Assembly: GCA_002343185.1 (NCBI GenBank)
Contig: DDRT01000020.1
Location: 84,657-148,656 of the forward strand
Reading direction: 5' to 3'
From: Deltaproteobacteria bacterium UBA2409
GTDB taxonomy: Bacteria; Bdellovibrionota_C; UBA2361; DDRT01
DNA: 64,000 nt
Position 1 is the stretch's first letter. Each line of letters opens with the position of its first letter. A program made the translations under genes and the position numbers. Below are positions 7,409 through 15,019 of this stretch, one piece after another. The notes under the pieces were generated by a model that ran no database searches, had not been told where the DNA came from, and worked only from the letters and a program-made list of their open reading frames with translations.

Positions 7409-8131
7409 GTGAAGACATTTTTTAGCTTATTACTTATCTATTCATCTCTATTTGCCCAAGTTTTAAAAGATTTTAATAGCGATGGAACTGTAAGTGTTCT
7501 TACATTTGGAGACAGCATTACAGCGGGGGTTGGTGACTCACAAGGTCTAGGGGGTTATCCAAAACGTCTTGGAAATTATCTTGGAATACCAGTCTCAAAT
7601 CGAGGCATTTCTAGTGAAAGGCTGATAACTGACGGTCAAGCTAGATTTCCTTCGGTGATGTTATCAAGCTCGGCTGATATTGTTGTGATACTTGAAGGTG
7701 CAAATGATGCGATATTCAGAGAATCATCTTCAGATTATGAACGAGCTCTTCAGCGGGTAATAAATGTAGCTACTGCGCTGGGGAAAAAAGTTGTACTAGG
7801 AGCGCCTCAACGACCATGTTGCAATAAGGGTGCAAGAGGACCATTTACTGATGCTTATGCTGGAGTAGTCAGAAAGTTGAGTATAATAAATGATGCTCCA
7901 TTGGCTGACTTTGATCTTGCCTGGAGAACTACATGTAAGAATAAAAATGCTTGTGAGCTTTATGTTCTCCCAGAAGGGCTACACCCAAATAGAACAGGAT
8001 ATGATGTTATGGCTCAAGTTGTTTCAGCAGCACTTCTTGGAATAGATATTTTTGCCCCTAGTGGAGCAGCTGAGTTAGAAGGAGCACTTAATCTACCTAA
8101 AGGCTCAGTCATAGTAAAAGGAGAATCATAA
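7409..8131 (+). CDS. secreted SGNH/GDSL-family lipase or esterase
   Basis: GTG start, then a signal peptide (FFSLLLIYSSLFAQ). SGNH blocks in order: block I FGDSITAG (nucleophile Ser36), block II with the oxyanion Gly near GGYPKRLGNYL, block III GANDA, and block V GLHPNRTGY with the catalytic Asp/His-type pair. Four cysteines in the middle (CCNKG, TTCKNKNAC) suggest disulfides. Substrate unknown; relatives include thioesterase/lysophospholipase-like enzymes. The stop overlaps the next start (TAATG), so it is co-translated with a lipoprotein. Confidence 0.85.
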   Translation: MKTFFSLLLIYSSLFAQVLKDFNSDGTVSVLTFGDSITAGVGDSQGLGGYPKRLGNYLGIPVSNRGISSERLITDGQARFPSVMLSSSADIVVILEGANDAIFRESSSDYERALQRVINVATALGKKVVLGAPQRPCCNKGARGPFTDAYAGVVRKLSIINDAPLADFDLAWRTTCKNKNACELYVLPEGLHPNRTGYDVMAQVVSAALLGIDIFAPSGAAELEGALNLPKGSVIVKGES

Positions 8132-8748
8132 TGAAAGTTCTTATTTTGGCTCTAACGTTAATTGGTTGTGGAGGAGGGGGTGGTGGAACTTCATCTGGCT
8201 CAGGGTTAGACAGATTGCCAAGCTCAGGAGTGAGAGTTATACACACTGATATTGATGCTTCCCCAGTTCGCCTTGTAGCCGGGGGGCAGAGCTCTGGAGA
8301 TGTAAGATTTGGAGAAAGAGGAGCTTATCTTTCTGTTGCTGGTGAGGTTTTAGCCTCTCTTTTTATATCCAAGACTGAAAATGTTACAGCCAGCACTTCT
8401 GTAACTTCTAATCAAAGGAAGAGTATAGTTTTTGCTGATGGTGTGAATGTTTTAGACGATTTTACAGATCTGATTCCTGCAGGTTTTGCTAGAGTAAGAG
8501 TAGTTCATGGAGTGAAAGGTATTGGGAGTGTGTCTGTTTTAGTTTCCGGAAAAACTGGCTCTACTAACTATAGGGAAACAACTGAGTATTTTGAAGTTCC
8601 AGCAGGAAAGGTAGATTACCTTGTAACGACCTCATCTGGGGGGCGTGTAGCAGGGGGAAGTTTCGAAGCTCAATCTCAAAAACCCTATACAGTCCTGGTT
8701 TCAGGTGACTCTGGCTACTTTGTCATTAAAAATGTATTTTTAGGCTGA
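8131..8748 (+). CDS. DUF4397-like lipoprotein
   Basis: 205 residues. The signal MKVLILALTLIGC ends in a lipobox Cys13 followed by a Gly-rich tether (GGGGGGTSSGSG). The mature part has strands that look like two DUF4397 units: VRVIHTDIDASPVRLV, then ARVRVVHGVKGIGSVSV with AGKVDYLVTT and PYTVLVSG. DUF4397 proteins are secreted beta-sandwich proteins, often tied to the cell surface; the function is not established. Coupled to the SGNH hydrolase by TAATG, and 1 bp before ApaG. Confidence 0.7.
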   Translation: MKVLILALTLIGCGGGGGGTSSGSGLDRLPSSGVRVIHTDIDASPVRLVAGGQSSGDVRFGERGAYLSVAGEVLASLFISKTENVTASTSVTSNQRKSIVFADGVNVLDDFTDLIPAGFARVRVVHGVKGIGSVSVLVSGKTGSTNYRETTEYFEVPAGKVDYLVTTSSGGRVAGGSFEAQSQKPYTVLVSGDSGYFVIKNVFLG

Positions 8749-8749
8749 G

Positions 8750-9139
8750 ATGGAAGGTTACGTAGAGATTAGTTCTGAAGTTAAGATAAAAGTCACACCT
8801 GAGTTAATCAGTTCAGATACTGATCCTGTCGATAATCGCTATGTATTCGCATATCACATAGAGATTGAAAATAAACGATTCGATACTATCCAACTAATTG
8901 AGCGACATTGGATTATTCACTCAGGTGGAAGGCAGATTGGAGAAGTTTTTGGACCAGGTGTAGTTGGTGAGCAACCAATACTTAAACCGGGTGATATCTA
9001 TAGATATTCATCTAGTGCTGTTATAGAGGATCCTGTTGGAGAAATGTTCGGAAGTTACACATTTAGGTCTGAAGCTGGTGAGTTTTTTGAAGCTACTATT
9101 CCGAGATTTGATCTCGTTTTTCTAGAATATTTGAATTAG
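8750..9139 (+). CDS. apaG: ApaG (DUF525) protein
   Basis: 129 residues, the normal ApaG length. The family's fibronectin-III-like fold is recognisable by YVFAYHIEIEN, RHWIIHSGG, EVFGPGVVGEQPILKPG and YRYSS, with GSYTF and IPRFDL at the end. ApaG is linked to metal (Co/Mg) efflux phenotypes and nucleotide-binding in enterobacteria; the precise role is unclear. It starts 1 bp after the lipoprotein stop, an unusual partner for ApaG, which in enterobacteria sits near ksgA/apaH. Confidence 0.93.
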   Translation: MEGYVEISSEVKIKVTPELISSDTDPVDNRYVFAYHIEIENKRFDTIQLIERHWIIHSGGRQIGEVFGPGVVGEQPILKPGDIYRYSSSAVIEDPVGEMFGSYTFRSEAGEFFEATIPRFDLVFLEYLN

Positions 9140-9174
9140 AGATCTGTCGTCGGTGTAAGTAGATCAGGAAACAA

Positions 9175-9243
9175 AACGGGGGTCAGGCCTCCCGTTGTTG
9201 CTTCGTCCGCTGGCGCGGACGATAGAGGCCTGACCCCCGAGTT
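9175..9243. repeat. GGGGTCAGG-family palindrome, copy 2 (with inner hairpin)
   Basis: Outer arms GGGGGTCAGGCCT and AGGCCTGACCCCC. Inside lies a perfect 7-bp hairpin CGTCCGC-TGGC-GCGGACG (9204-9221). The inner hairpin with its flank TGCTTCGTCCGC is the same as in copy 5 at 44817-44834. The element lies between the convergent apaG and the gene at 9249, so it probably acts as a two-way terminator. Confidence 0.9.
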
Positions 9244-9248
9244 AATTT

Positions 9249-9815
9249 TTACCCCTTCAAATACTTTTCAAGTTCGCTTAAGTTAAATGACTCAGCAAAT
9301 GCTTTTAAATCTGCGTCTCCTTTTACCCCTTCAAACTTAACCATAGTTCCCCCATCAAGTGTCACTGTAAGTTCAGGATAAGTTACACCTTGTTTTCTTA
9401 ATGTAGCTGTTCTTCCATCAATTCTTATTGTTTCGACTGAAGGATCCATCGCACCGAATGCTGCTGCCATCGCTCCAAGGCTTGCAAGACCACTAGTTAC
9501 AGCACCACTTCCACCAAGAATAGATGCTTTTACTGTTTTTCCTTCTCCTTTGTAGGTGCGCTCTATGCTCATAAATCCTAAAGCATTATTGGACTCAGGT
9601 TTCTCACCAGTATATCCAGCCACAGTTTCAGGTAAAAAATCGGCAAGTCTTGTTGAATGAAGTTTCTGAAGCTCCTTTTCAGCCCAAGAAAGTTCTTTTA
9701 GAGCTTTTGAGTACTGCTTTTCGGCAACATACTCGTTAACTTTTGTGAAGATTTTGTTTATGTCTTCGGCAAAAGCTGAAGAAGCTAAAATCAAATAAAA
9801 TAGAACAAAACGCAT
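9249..9815 (-). CDS. hypothetical secreted protein
   Basis: 188 residues from the ATG at 9813-9815, chosen because GGAGG stands 8 nt upstream and the protein then begins with a clean signal peptide (MRFVLFYLILASSAFA). An upstream in-frame ATG at 9830 would add MEDIS and spoil the signal. The mature part has a helical N-terminus (KVNEYVAEKQYSKALKELSWAEKELQKL, TPR-like in spirit), a small Gly/Ala-rich middle and beta strands near the end. No family is recognised; a periplasmic role is likely. Confidence 0.65.
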   Translation of the reverse strand: MRFVLFYLILASSAFAEDINKIFTKVNEYVAEKQYSKALKELSWAEKELQKLHSTRLADFLPETVAGYTGEKPESNNALGFMSIERTYKGEGKTVKASILGGSGAVTSGLASLGAMAAAFGAMDPSVETIRIDGRTATLRKQGVTYPELTVTLDGGTMVKFEGVKGDADLKAFAESFNLSELEKYLKG

Positions 9816-9872
9816 ACTTATATCCTCCAATTACTTAAAAACGTGCAAATAACATAACTCAAAAATCTATAA

Positions 9873-10559
9873 CTAAACAGGATTTAAAACACGAAGACAA
9901 TTCTCTCTTATAATTGCGGTAACTCTCAATAAAGAATTCTTACGATCCTCTGACAAAAAGCAGGCTGAAGTTTCTAAAATTCTGCAGTTCTCAATGTATT
10001 CAAGAGCTTTTCTTTCTTTCTTCTCAGGTTTAAAATCACCAAAATTGTCTGAATTGTGGAGCGAATCAACAGCTTTTAAGCATCCTGTAGTTCTACACCC
10101 GTTTTCACATGCACTTAGTATCTGATCTCTGTATTCTTCTGGTGTTTTACCTTTACGCTTAGTAACATTCCAGACAATTATTGCGATATCCTTTTGGCCT
10201 TCTAAAAGATATACTAACTCTTCGAAGGTTAGTCGCTTGTCTTCTGCTAAATCATGAGCGCATGCCGCTATAATTTCTTGAGGGGTGTAATCTTCAAAGT
10301 GCTGTGCGAATAAAAGAGCAACTTCAAGTGGATGTGTTACATCGAACCTTTCATTGCAAGCCCGAAGCTTGTCAGAATCTATCTCGGTCAGAATTTTACC
10401 AAATAGATCGTGGTAAAATGGAAAGGCTTTTAGTAATCCCTCAACCGCGCCGATTTTTAATAATCGATCTGAAAAACCCTTAGGAGGTATACCATGAGCG
10501 CCTCCAGCAAATGGAATCTTCCTCTCCCCAAAATCTCCCGAATATCCTACTACCGCCAT
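9873..10559 (-). CDS. HD-domain hydrolase, MESH1/SpoT-like
   Basis: 228 residues. The region THPLEVALLFAQHF ... AACAHDLAEDKRLTFEELV ... CLKAVDSLHNSDNFGDF follows the SpoT/MESH1 hydrolase pattern: H, HDxxED, then K-x-x-D-x-x-H-N. The family removes pyrophosphate from (p)ppGpp using Mn; MESH1 also acts on NADPH. No synthetase, TGS or ACT domain is attached, so it would be a small alarmone hydrolase or act on another nucleotide. A TTCGCGCGAA palindrome lies 1 bp upstream of the ATG. Confidence 0.75.
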   Translation of the reverse strand: MAVVGYSGDFGERKIPFAGGAHGIPPKGFSDRLLKIGAVEGLLKAFPFYHDLFGKILTEIDSDKLRACNERFDVTHPLEVALLFAQHFEDYTPQEIIAACAHDLAEDKRLTFEELVYLLEGQKDIAIIVWNVTKRKGKTPEEYRDQILSACENGCRTTGCLKAVDSLHNSDNFGDFKPEKKERKALEYIENCRILETSACFLSEDRKNSLLRVTAIIRENCLRVLNPV

Positions 10560-10657
10560 TTTCGCGCGAATGAGACCACATAAATTTACTAATAATCAAA
10601 TTACCAGAATGAGAGTTCTTTTCTGCTCTTATAACTAACTGTAATTAATGAGCTTGT

Positions 10658-11683
10658 TTACGGCTCTAAAACAACTTTTCCAAATTGACGACCCTCTTCA
10701 AGGTACTTAATCATCTTTATGCCCTCAGATAATCGCTCAACTTTATCGATCTTTGGTTTTATTCCCTGATATGCAAGAAAATTTTGAGAATCAATAAAGT
10801 CTTGCCTACTCCCCATTGTAGATCCAATTAAAGAGATCTGCTTTGCGAAGATTATTCTGTTATCAAACTGAACATCATAACCACTTGTGTTTCCAACAGT
10901 GAGAACTCTTCCTCCACGTCTAACAGAGGTAAAACTTTTTGGATAAGTGGCCTTTCCAACGTTGTCGACTACAACATCAACGCCACGCCCTTTTGTTCTT
11001 TTTAAAACTTCTGTGTGCCATTCAGAAACTTTTGAATAATTAATTGTTTCGTGAGCACCAAGTTCTTCAGCTAAGCCGCATTTTTGCTCACTTCCTGCAA
11101 GTGCAATTACGTAAGCACCAACAGCTCTTGCCATTTGAATGGATACAGAATTTACCCCACCACCAGAGCCAACTACTAAAACTGTTTCACCGGGTTTTAA
11201 ATTGCCTCTCCCAAAAAGCATTCTCCAGGCTGTTACTCCACAAAGAAGGGATGCAGCAGCCTCAGGAAAACTGTTGCCTTCAGGGAACTTATAGACACTA
11301 GATGTGGGCACAACCAGATATTCAGCAAGTCCACCACGAATCTGTTCTCCTAGAACTCTGTATCCAGGACTCATGCTGTCTTCCCCGCGCCTAGTCCACT
11401 CATCTTCTGTAGTTACTATACCTGGATTTATGACAACTTTTTGGCCTGCCACGAATGTTGAGCCAGGGGCGCTAACGATCTCTCCTGCAACATCGGATCC
11501 TGTTACATGAGGCATTTCTAAATTTAATCCTTTCCATCCACGTCTTACCCAAATATCTAGATGGTTTAATGCTACTGCCTTAACTCTTATTAGAGCTTCC
11601 CCAACCTTAGGTTCAGGGGTTTTTATCTCGCCAAATTTTAATACTTCAAGGTCACCATGTTGCTCAAAAAAAATCGCCTTCAT
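10658..11683 (-). CDS. zinc-free MDR oxidoreductase (quinone reductase/alcohol dehydrogenase family)
   Basis: 341 residues with the medium-chain dehydrogenase layout: GroES-like N-terminal domain (ALNHLDIWVRRG, HVTGSDVAGEIV) and Rossmann domain with VLVVGSGGGVNSVSIQMARAVGA. The four structural-zinc cysteines and the catalytic Cys of classic zinc ADHs are absent, as in quinone oxidoreductase-type members that use NADPH. Substrate unknown. A promoter is visible just upstream on this strand (TTCACT, 17 nt, TAGAAT, then only 9 nt to ATG). Confidence 0.85.
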   Translation of the reverse strand: MKAIFFEQHGDLEVLKFGEIKTPEPKVGEALIRVKAVALNHLDIWVRRGWKGLNLEMPHVTGSDVAGEIVSAPGSTFVAGQKVVINPGIVTTEDEWTRRGEDSMSPGYRVLGEQIRGGLAEYLVVPTSSVYKFPEGNSFPEAAASLLCGVTAWRMLFGRGNLKPGETVLVVGSGGGVNSVSIQMARAVGAYVIALAGSEQKCGLAEELGAHETINYSKVSEWHTEVLKRTKGRGVDVVVDNVGKATYPKSFTSVRRGGRVLTVGNTSGYDVQFDNRIIFAKQISLIGSTMGSRQDFIDSQNFLAYQGIKPKIDKVERLSEGIKMIKYLEEGRQFGKVVLEP

Positions 11684-11721
11684 TAAGGAGAAATTCTACC
11701 CTCAAAGCATGAAAAAGTGAA
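11684..11721 (-). promoter_or_regulatory. probable promoter giving a near-leaderless mRNA (MDR gene)
   Basis: Minus strand: TTCACT (11716-11721), 17-nt spacer, TAGAAT (11693-11698), then 9 nt to the ATG at 11681-11683. No Shine-Dalgarno sequence fits in those 9 nt. The same -10-to-ATG distance is seen at 16434, 21023 and 47416. Confidence 0.5.
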
Positions 11722-11724
11722 ATC

Positions 11725-12459
11725 TTATGCTCTAAGTAAGAATGTAACCCACTGCCCAGAATCAATTCGTTTGATGAGAGAGTACATGGTTAAGTAGACC
11801 TCTAAAACACTATCAGATTTTTCTTTTAAGATACCAGAGAGTAAACACCATTTACCTTTAAAAAGGCGTTGCTCGATTAAAACCTCTGCATAAACATTTG
11901 CAAGTATTAGATCGTATGGAGTGTCGATGTAACTTGTTGTTATTTCAGCAGTAACATCGTTCATAAATAAGTTTTCACTTGCATTTTTCAAAGCCTCTTC
12001 GTCATTGTCGAGGGCTACAAGCTTTGATGGTTTGAATATTTTAGAAGCAACGATGCTCAAAATTCCACTACCAGTTCCAAAATCTAAGACTGTTGATATT
12101 TGATCATCTATTTCTTGCATCAAATATATTACATCCCTGGTGGTTTCATGGTGCCCAGTTCCAAAACCCATGCCTGGTATGATCAAAACCTCATTATTTT
12201 CTGGAGGTCTTTCAAAACTCTGAATAGGAGTGATCCTAAAATTTCCGACTTGAATAGGTGGAAGATAAAATGGCTCTACTCTATCTACAACTTCTTCAAC
12301 AATAGGATTAAAATTTTGTAGATAATTTTTTGCATCAAAAACCTTTGATTCATCGAAAAATCCACACACTTCTGGCTCTTCAACCAATCCAACTGCGCCA
12401 GCTGAAGCCAAAAGTTCAGCTGCAATAGGGCTATTGATTCTAATTCTAAACCACTTCAT
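11725..12459 (-). CDS. prmA: ribosomal protein L11 methyltransferase (PrmA)
   Basis: 244 residues, slightly short of the usual 280-300 because the N-terminal substrate-recognition domain is reduced. Diagnostic PrmA blocks are present: PGMGFGTGHHETTR, VLDFGTGSGILSI (motif I), and LILANVYAEVL, the NxxA-type catalytic strand. It trimethylates ribosomal protein L11. The start is coupled to the upstream HU/SUFU-like gene by TGATG (1-bp overlap). Confidence 0.93.
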   Translation of the reverse strand: MKWFRIRINSPIAAELLASAGAVGLVEEPEVCGFFDESKVFDAKNYLQNFNPIVEEVVDRVEPFYLPPIQVGNFRITPIQSFERPPENNEVLIIPGMGFGTGHHETTRDVIYLMQEIDDQISTVLDFGTGSGILSIVASKIFKPSKLVALDNDEEALKNASENLFMNDVTAEITTSYIDTPYDLILANVYAEVLIEQRLFKGKWCLLSGILKEKSDSVLEVYLTMYSLIKRIDSGQWVTFLLRA

Positions 12460-13547
12460 CAGTGAGTTTCAGGAAAAGTAAGCCCTTTCCAAATCGATTT
12501 CCTTGAAGGTTTTGAGAGTCCAAGAAAAGATCTCTCTCTAAGAGCTTTAATTAAAAGATTCACACCATGTCTATCAGCAAATTCTGCCTCCTCAGGATGA
12601 ACGAGTGAAACATTTAAAAACATAAACTCACCCTGCATAGTTAGATGCCTATCTCTTTGAAGCGAGCGCTCATGAATTAAAAGGTGCGAGATCCCTTTAG
12701 CTATCTCTTCCCCCGCACTCATAACGACACCACGTATAAGTTTTCTGGCAGAGATGGTTTGAAGTCCGATCCAACCTAAAGCCAAAGCTCTTGGAATCCA
12801 AGAGGGCATATTTTCCACAAATGGAATTTCTATAACTAGTTCTGCGCCTTGAGAAGAGAGACCTGTAGTGGCCACTATAAGACTTGGTGATCTACTTTGA
12901 ACTTTAAATGAAGCTATTGAAAGCGACTCTGGATATTCATCTCCAAGGTATTCCCTTAGTAGAATTGTTCGTTTTTCAATTGGTTTATCAAAAGCTGCCT
13001 CAAGTATCTCAAATGAATCTCTTAATATCGGTCTTTCAAACGGTCCGTTTTGACCTAATACAACAGAATTTTCAGAGCGAGGTACAAAGTGGACATCGAT
13101 GAAACCGTAATCCTTTTCTGAAAAACTACCGGTAGCAAAGAATGTTCCTAAAGTAGAAAGCCTTCTTGAAACGCCATTGAGTACGAGATCTTGTCTTAGT
13201 TGTTTAAAGAAGCTTCTTAGCCAAGTTCTAACTCTTACAGCGGGGAGAAGAACTCCTCGTTTTTGAAGTTCATGAACGATCTCTGAGGTATTGTAGAGTT
13301 GTGAGGGAAGATCAATCTGATGGAAACTCGGGTCGTCACATTTTTCAAAGAGACCAATCTGCTTAATCTCGTTCACTAAATAAAACTGATCACGCTTAAT
13401 TTTTCTGGTTGTTCGTTTCCGATTGTGGGAAATGACATACCCTATACCCTCAAGGTAAAAGCTGATCCCATCGCTAAAAAGTTTACAAAGACAATCACCA
13501 AGTAAGGTGTCTAATTGGGCAGGTTCAGATGTTTCAAGGTGCAACAT
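12459..13547 (-). CDS. two HU-like domains fused to a SUFU-like domain
   Basis: 362 residues, no signal or membrane segment. The first half resembles the paired HU-like fold of bacterial CCDC81-type proteins: LYNTSEIVHELQKRG..., a helix with RTWLRSFFKQLRQDLVLNG, then RLSTLGTFFATG, where HU/IHF have the GFGTF turn. The second half looks like a SUFU (Suppressor of Fused) domain: LIVATTGLSSQGAELVIEIP, MPSWIPRALALG, and the end FLNVSLVHPEEAEFADRHG. In bacteria SUFU is found in immunity and housekeeping contexts. Coupled to prmA. Domain calls are from pattern memory. Confidence 0.6.
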   Translation of the reverse strand: MLHLETSEPAQLDTLLGDCLCKLFSDGISFYLEGIGYVISHNRKRTTRKIKRDQFYLVNEIKQIGLFEKCDDPSFHQIDLPSQLYNTSEIVHELQKRGVLLPAVRVRTWLRSFFKQLRQDLVLNGVSRRLSTLGTFFATGSFSEKDYGFIDVHFVPRSENSVVLGQNGPFERPILRDSFEILEAAFDKPIEKRTILLREYLGDEYPESLSIASFKVQSRSPSLIVATTGLSSQGAELVIEIPFVENMPSWIPRALALGWIGLQTISARKLIRGVVMSAGEEIAKGISHLLIHERSLQRDRHLTMQGEFMFLNVSLVHPEEAEFADRHGVNLLIKALRERSFLGLSKPSRKSIWKGLTFPETH

Positions 13548-13596
13548 GGGCGAAGACCCATGAGTTTCTTACAATTTGAGCTTTGACTCAAGTCTA

Positions 13597-13926
13597 TCAG
13601 TTAACAACTTTATTAATTACGGTAACAAGCTGATCTTTGGGAACTGCACCTACAACTCGTTCAACTATCTTTCCATCCTTAAAAAAGATTAAGTTAGGAA
13701 TACCCCTAACATCATAAGAGTGAGGGCTTTTTGGATTATCATCCACATTAACCTTAACAATTTTAAGCTTACCATCAAACTCTGTAGCAACATCCTCAAG
13801 TACAGGAGCTATGCTTTTACAGGGACCACACCAGGGCGCCCAAAAATCTACAAGTACAGGAGTGCTAGCTTTTAGAACTTCCGAATCAAAATCAGCGTCT
13901 GAAATTTCTTTTACTTTTGATGACAT
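13597..13926 (-). CDS. trxA: thioredoxin
   Basis: 109 residues, classic thioredoxin length. Active site FWAPWCGPCKSIAP with the redox pair CGPC, cis-proline region GIPNLIFFKDGK, and the conserved VNVDDNP strand. Cytosolic disulfide reductase for ribonucleotide reductase, methionine sulfoxide reductase and others. It lies alone between the HU/SUFU gene and a divergent gene. Upstream on its strand is an AT-rich stretch (TTTATAGGTTAAAAT) with several possible -10 hexamers. Confidence 0.97.
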   Translation of the reverse strand: MSSKVKEISDADFDSEVLKASTPVLVDFWAPWCGPCKSIAPVLEDVATEFDGKLKIVKVNVDDNPKSPHSYDVRGIPNLIFFKDGKIVERVVGAVPKDQLVTVINKVVN

Positions 13927-14147
13927 CTTTTAATTTTAACCTATAAAGAATTAACTAACCACGAGTGTGTTGGTATCACTAAGTTGGGATATTAATCAAC
14001 ATAGTATGTCATGTAACCACCTAATTTTATTAATTTTTCTAATATTATCGAATACTTATTCTTTACTTTAACTTATTTGAACCAATTTTCCCTGTTTTTC
14101 GTCTAAAATAGTAAGAAGTTTAAGTAATTTAAACTATTGGAGGCACT
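13927..14147. other. divergent promoter region between trxA and the SplB-like gene
   Basis: 221 bp, very AT-rich, no gene. On the right, a strong ribosome site TTGGAGG lies 5 nt before the ATG at 14148. TTGAAC (14077-14082) and TAAAAT (14104-14109) are present but 21 nt apart, too far for a standard promoter, so I do not assign one. Confidence 0.4.
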
Positions 14148-14969
14148 ATGGAAATGTACCCCTACTACTCAGTCGATTCGTTTGCTAACGGAATTGCCTT
14201 TGGAGGGCATAACTTAACTAAAGATGGAGATCCTAGAGATTTCTTTGGTTTACACCTTGAGGGTGATGGTCGTGCTATAAAATTAAGAAATAGGTACCTG
14301 CTTCATAAGGAAAGCCCTCTAAAAGAGCTTGAACTTCATCTAAGAAAGCTAAGCAAAAGAGGGATCTTAAGCCATGCACATATATACTTTGGGGTCTCAA
14401 CTGATCCGTTCTTTCCATTTGAAGGAAAGTTTGATGCGAGCATGAGATTTTTAGAGCTCTTCTCAAAGTATTCTCCAGGAAAACTAACAATTCAAACTCG
14501 CTCTCCACTACTTGTTATTGCCTTACCAGTACTTAAACGATTTGGGGAAAATGTTCAGATCGTTTATGGAATTGAGTCTAATGATGAAGGGATTATTCAG
14601 GATCTTTCTCCTGGACTTCCAAGAATTGCAGAGAGAGTAAAGGCTATTGAAGCCTTTAAGCGATTTGGTATCCCAATAGGTGTTCAGGTTGATCCACTTC
14701 TTCCTTATGGAGACATAAATAAGGATGCCCCGAAATTTGCTCAGCTACTGAGTGATCTTGCAAATCAGATTTATGTAAGACCTCTCTTTTCAGAGGGTAA
14801 GAATGAGTTATTAATGAAAAAGCTAGCTCAAAGAGGTCTTTTTCAGTGGATAAGAAATGAGAGTGCAGAACCCCTAAAAAATGCACTTTCAGTAATATGT
14901 CCAGAGAAGCTAACTGCTCCAACCAAACCAAAACTTGGGCCGATGCAGCTTAAGCTATTTGCAGCATAG
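14148..14969 (+). CDS. SplB-like (spore photoproduct lyase family) protein without the iron-sulfur cysteines
   Basis: 273 residues. Blocks match the radical-SAM SplB/COG1533 barrel: FGVSTDPFFPFEGKF, LTIQTRSPLLVIALPVLKRF, VQIVYGIESND, PGLPRIAERVKAIEAFKRFG, and GIPIGVQVDPLLPYGD. The CxxxCxxC cluster motif, which should precede the STDP block, is absent: the only cysteine is near the C-terminus (SVICPEK). So the fold is likely kept while radical chemistry is lost or changed. Good GGAGG site upstream. The protein may still bind DNA or partners, but function is unknown. Confidence 0.7.
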   Translation: MEMYPYYSVDSFANGIAFGGHNLTKDGDPRDFFGLHLEGDGRAIKLRNRYLLHKESPLKELELHLRKLSKRGILSHAHIYFGVSTDPFFPFEGKFDASMRFLELFSKYSPGKLTIQTRSPLLVIALPVLKRFGENVQIVYGIESNDEGIIQDLSPGLPRIAERVKAIEAFKRFGIPIGVQVDPLLPYGDINKDAPKFAQLLSDLANQIYVRPLFSEGKNELLMKKLAQRGLFQWIRNESAEPLKNALSVICPEKLTAPTKPKLGPMQLKLFAA

Positions 14970-15019
14970 TTTGATTTTAGTGTTTCGGCATTACATAGGA
15001 ATGGCCTAAACTAAACTTC

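Noticed and set aside
14077..14109. TTGAAC and TAAAAT as a promoter of the SplB-like gene
   Set aside because: The spacer is 21 nt, too long for a normal sigma-70-type promoter.
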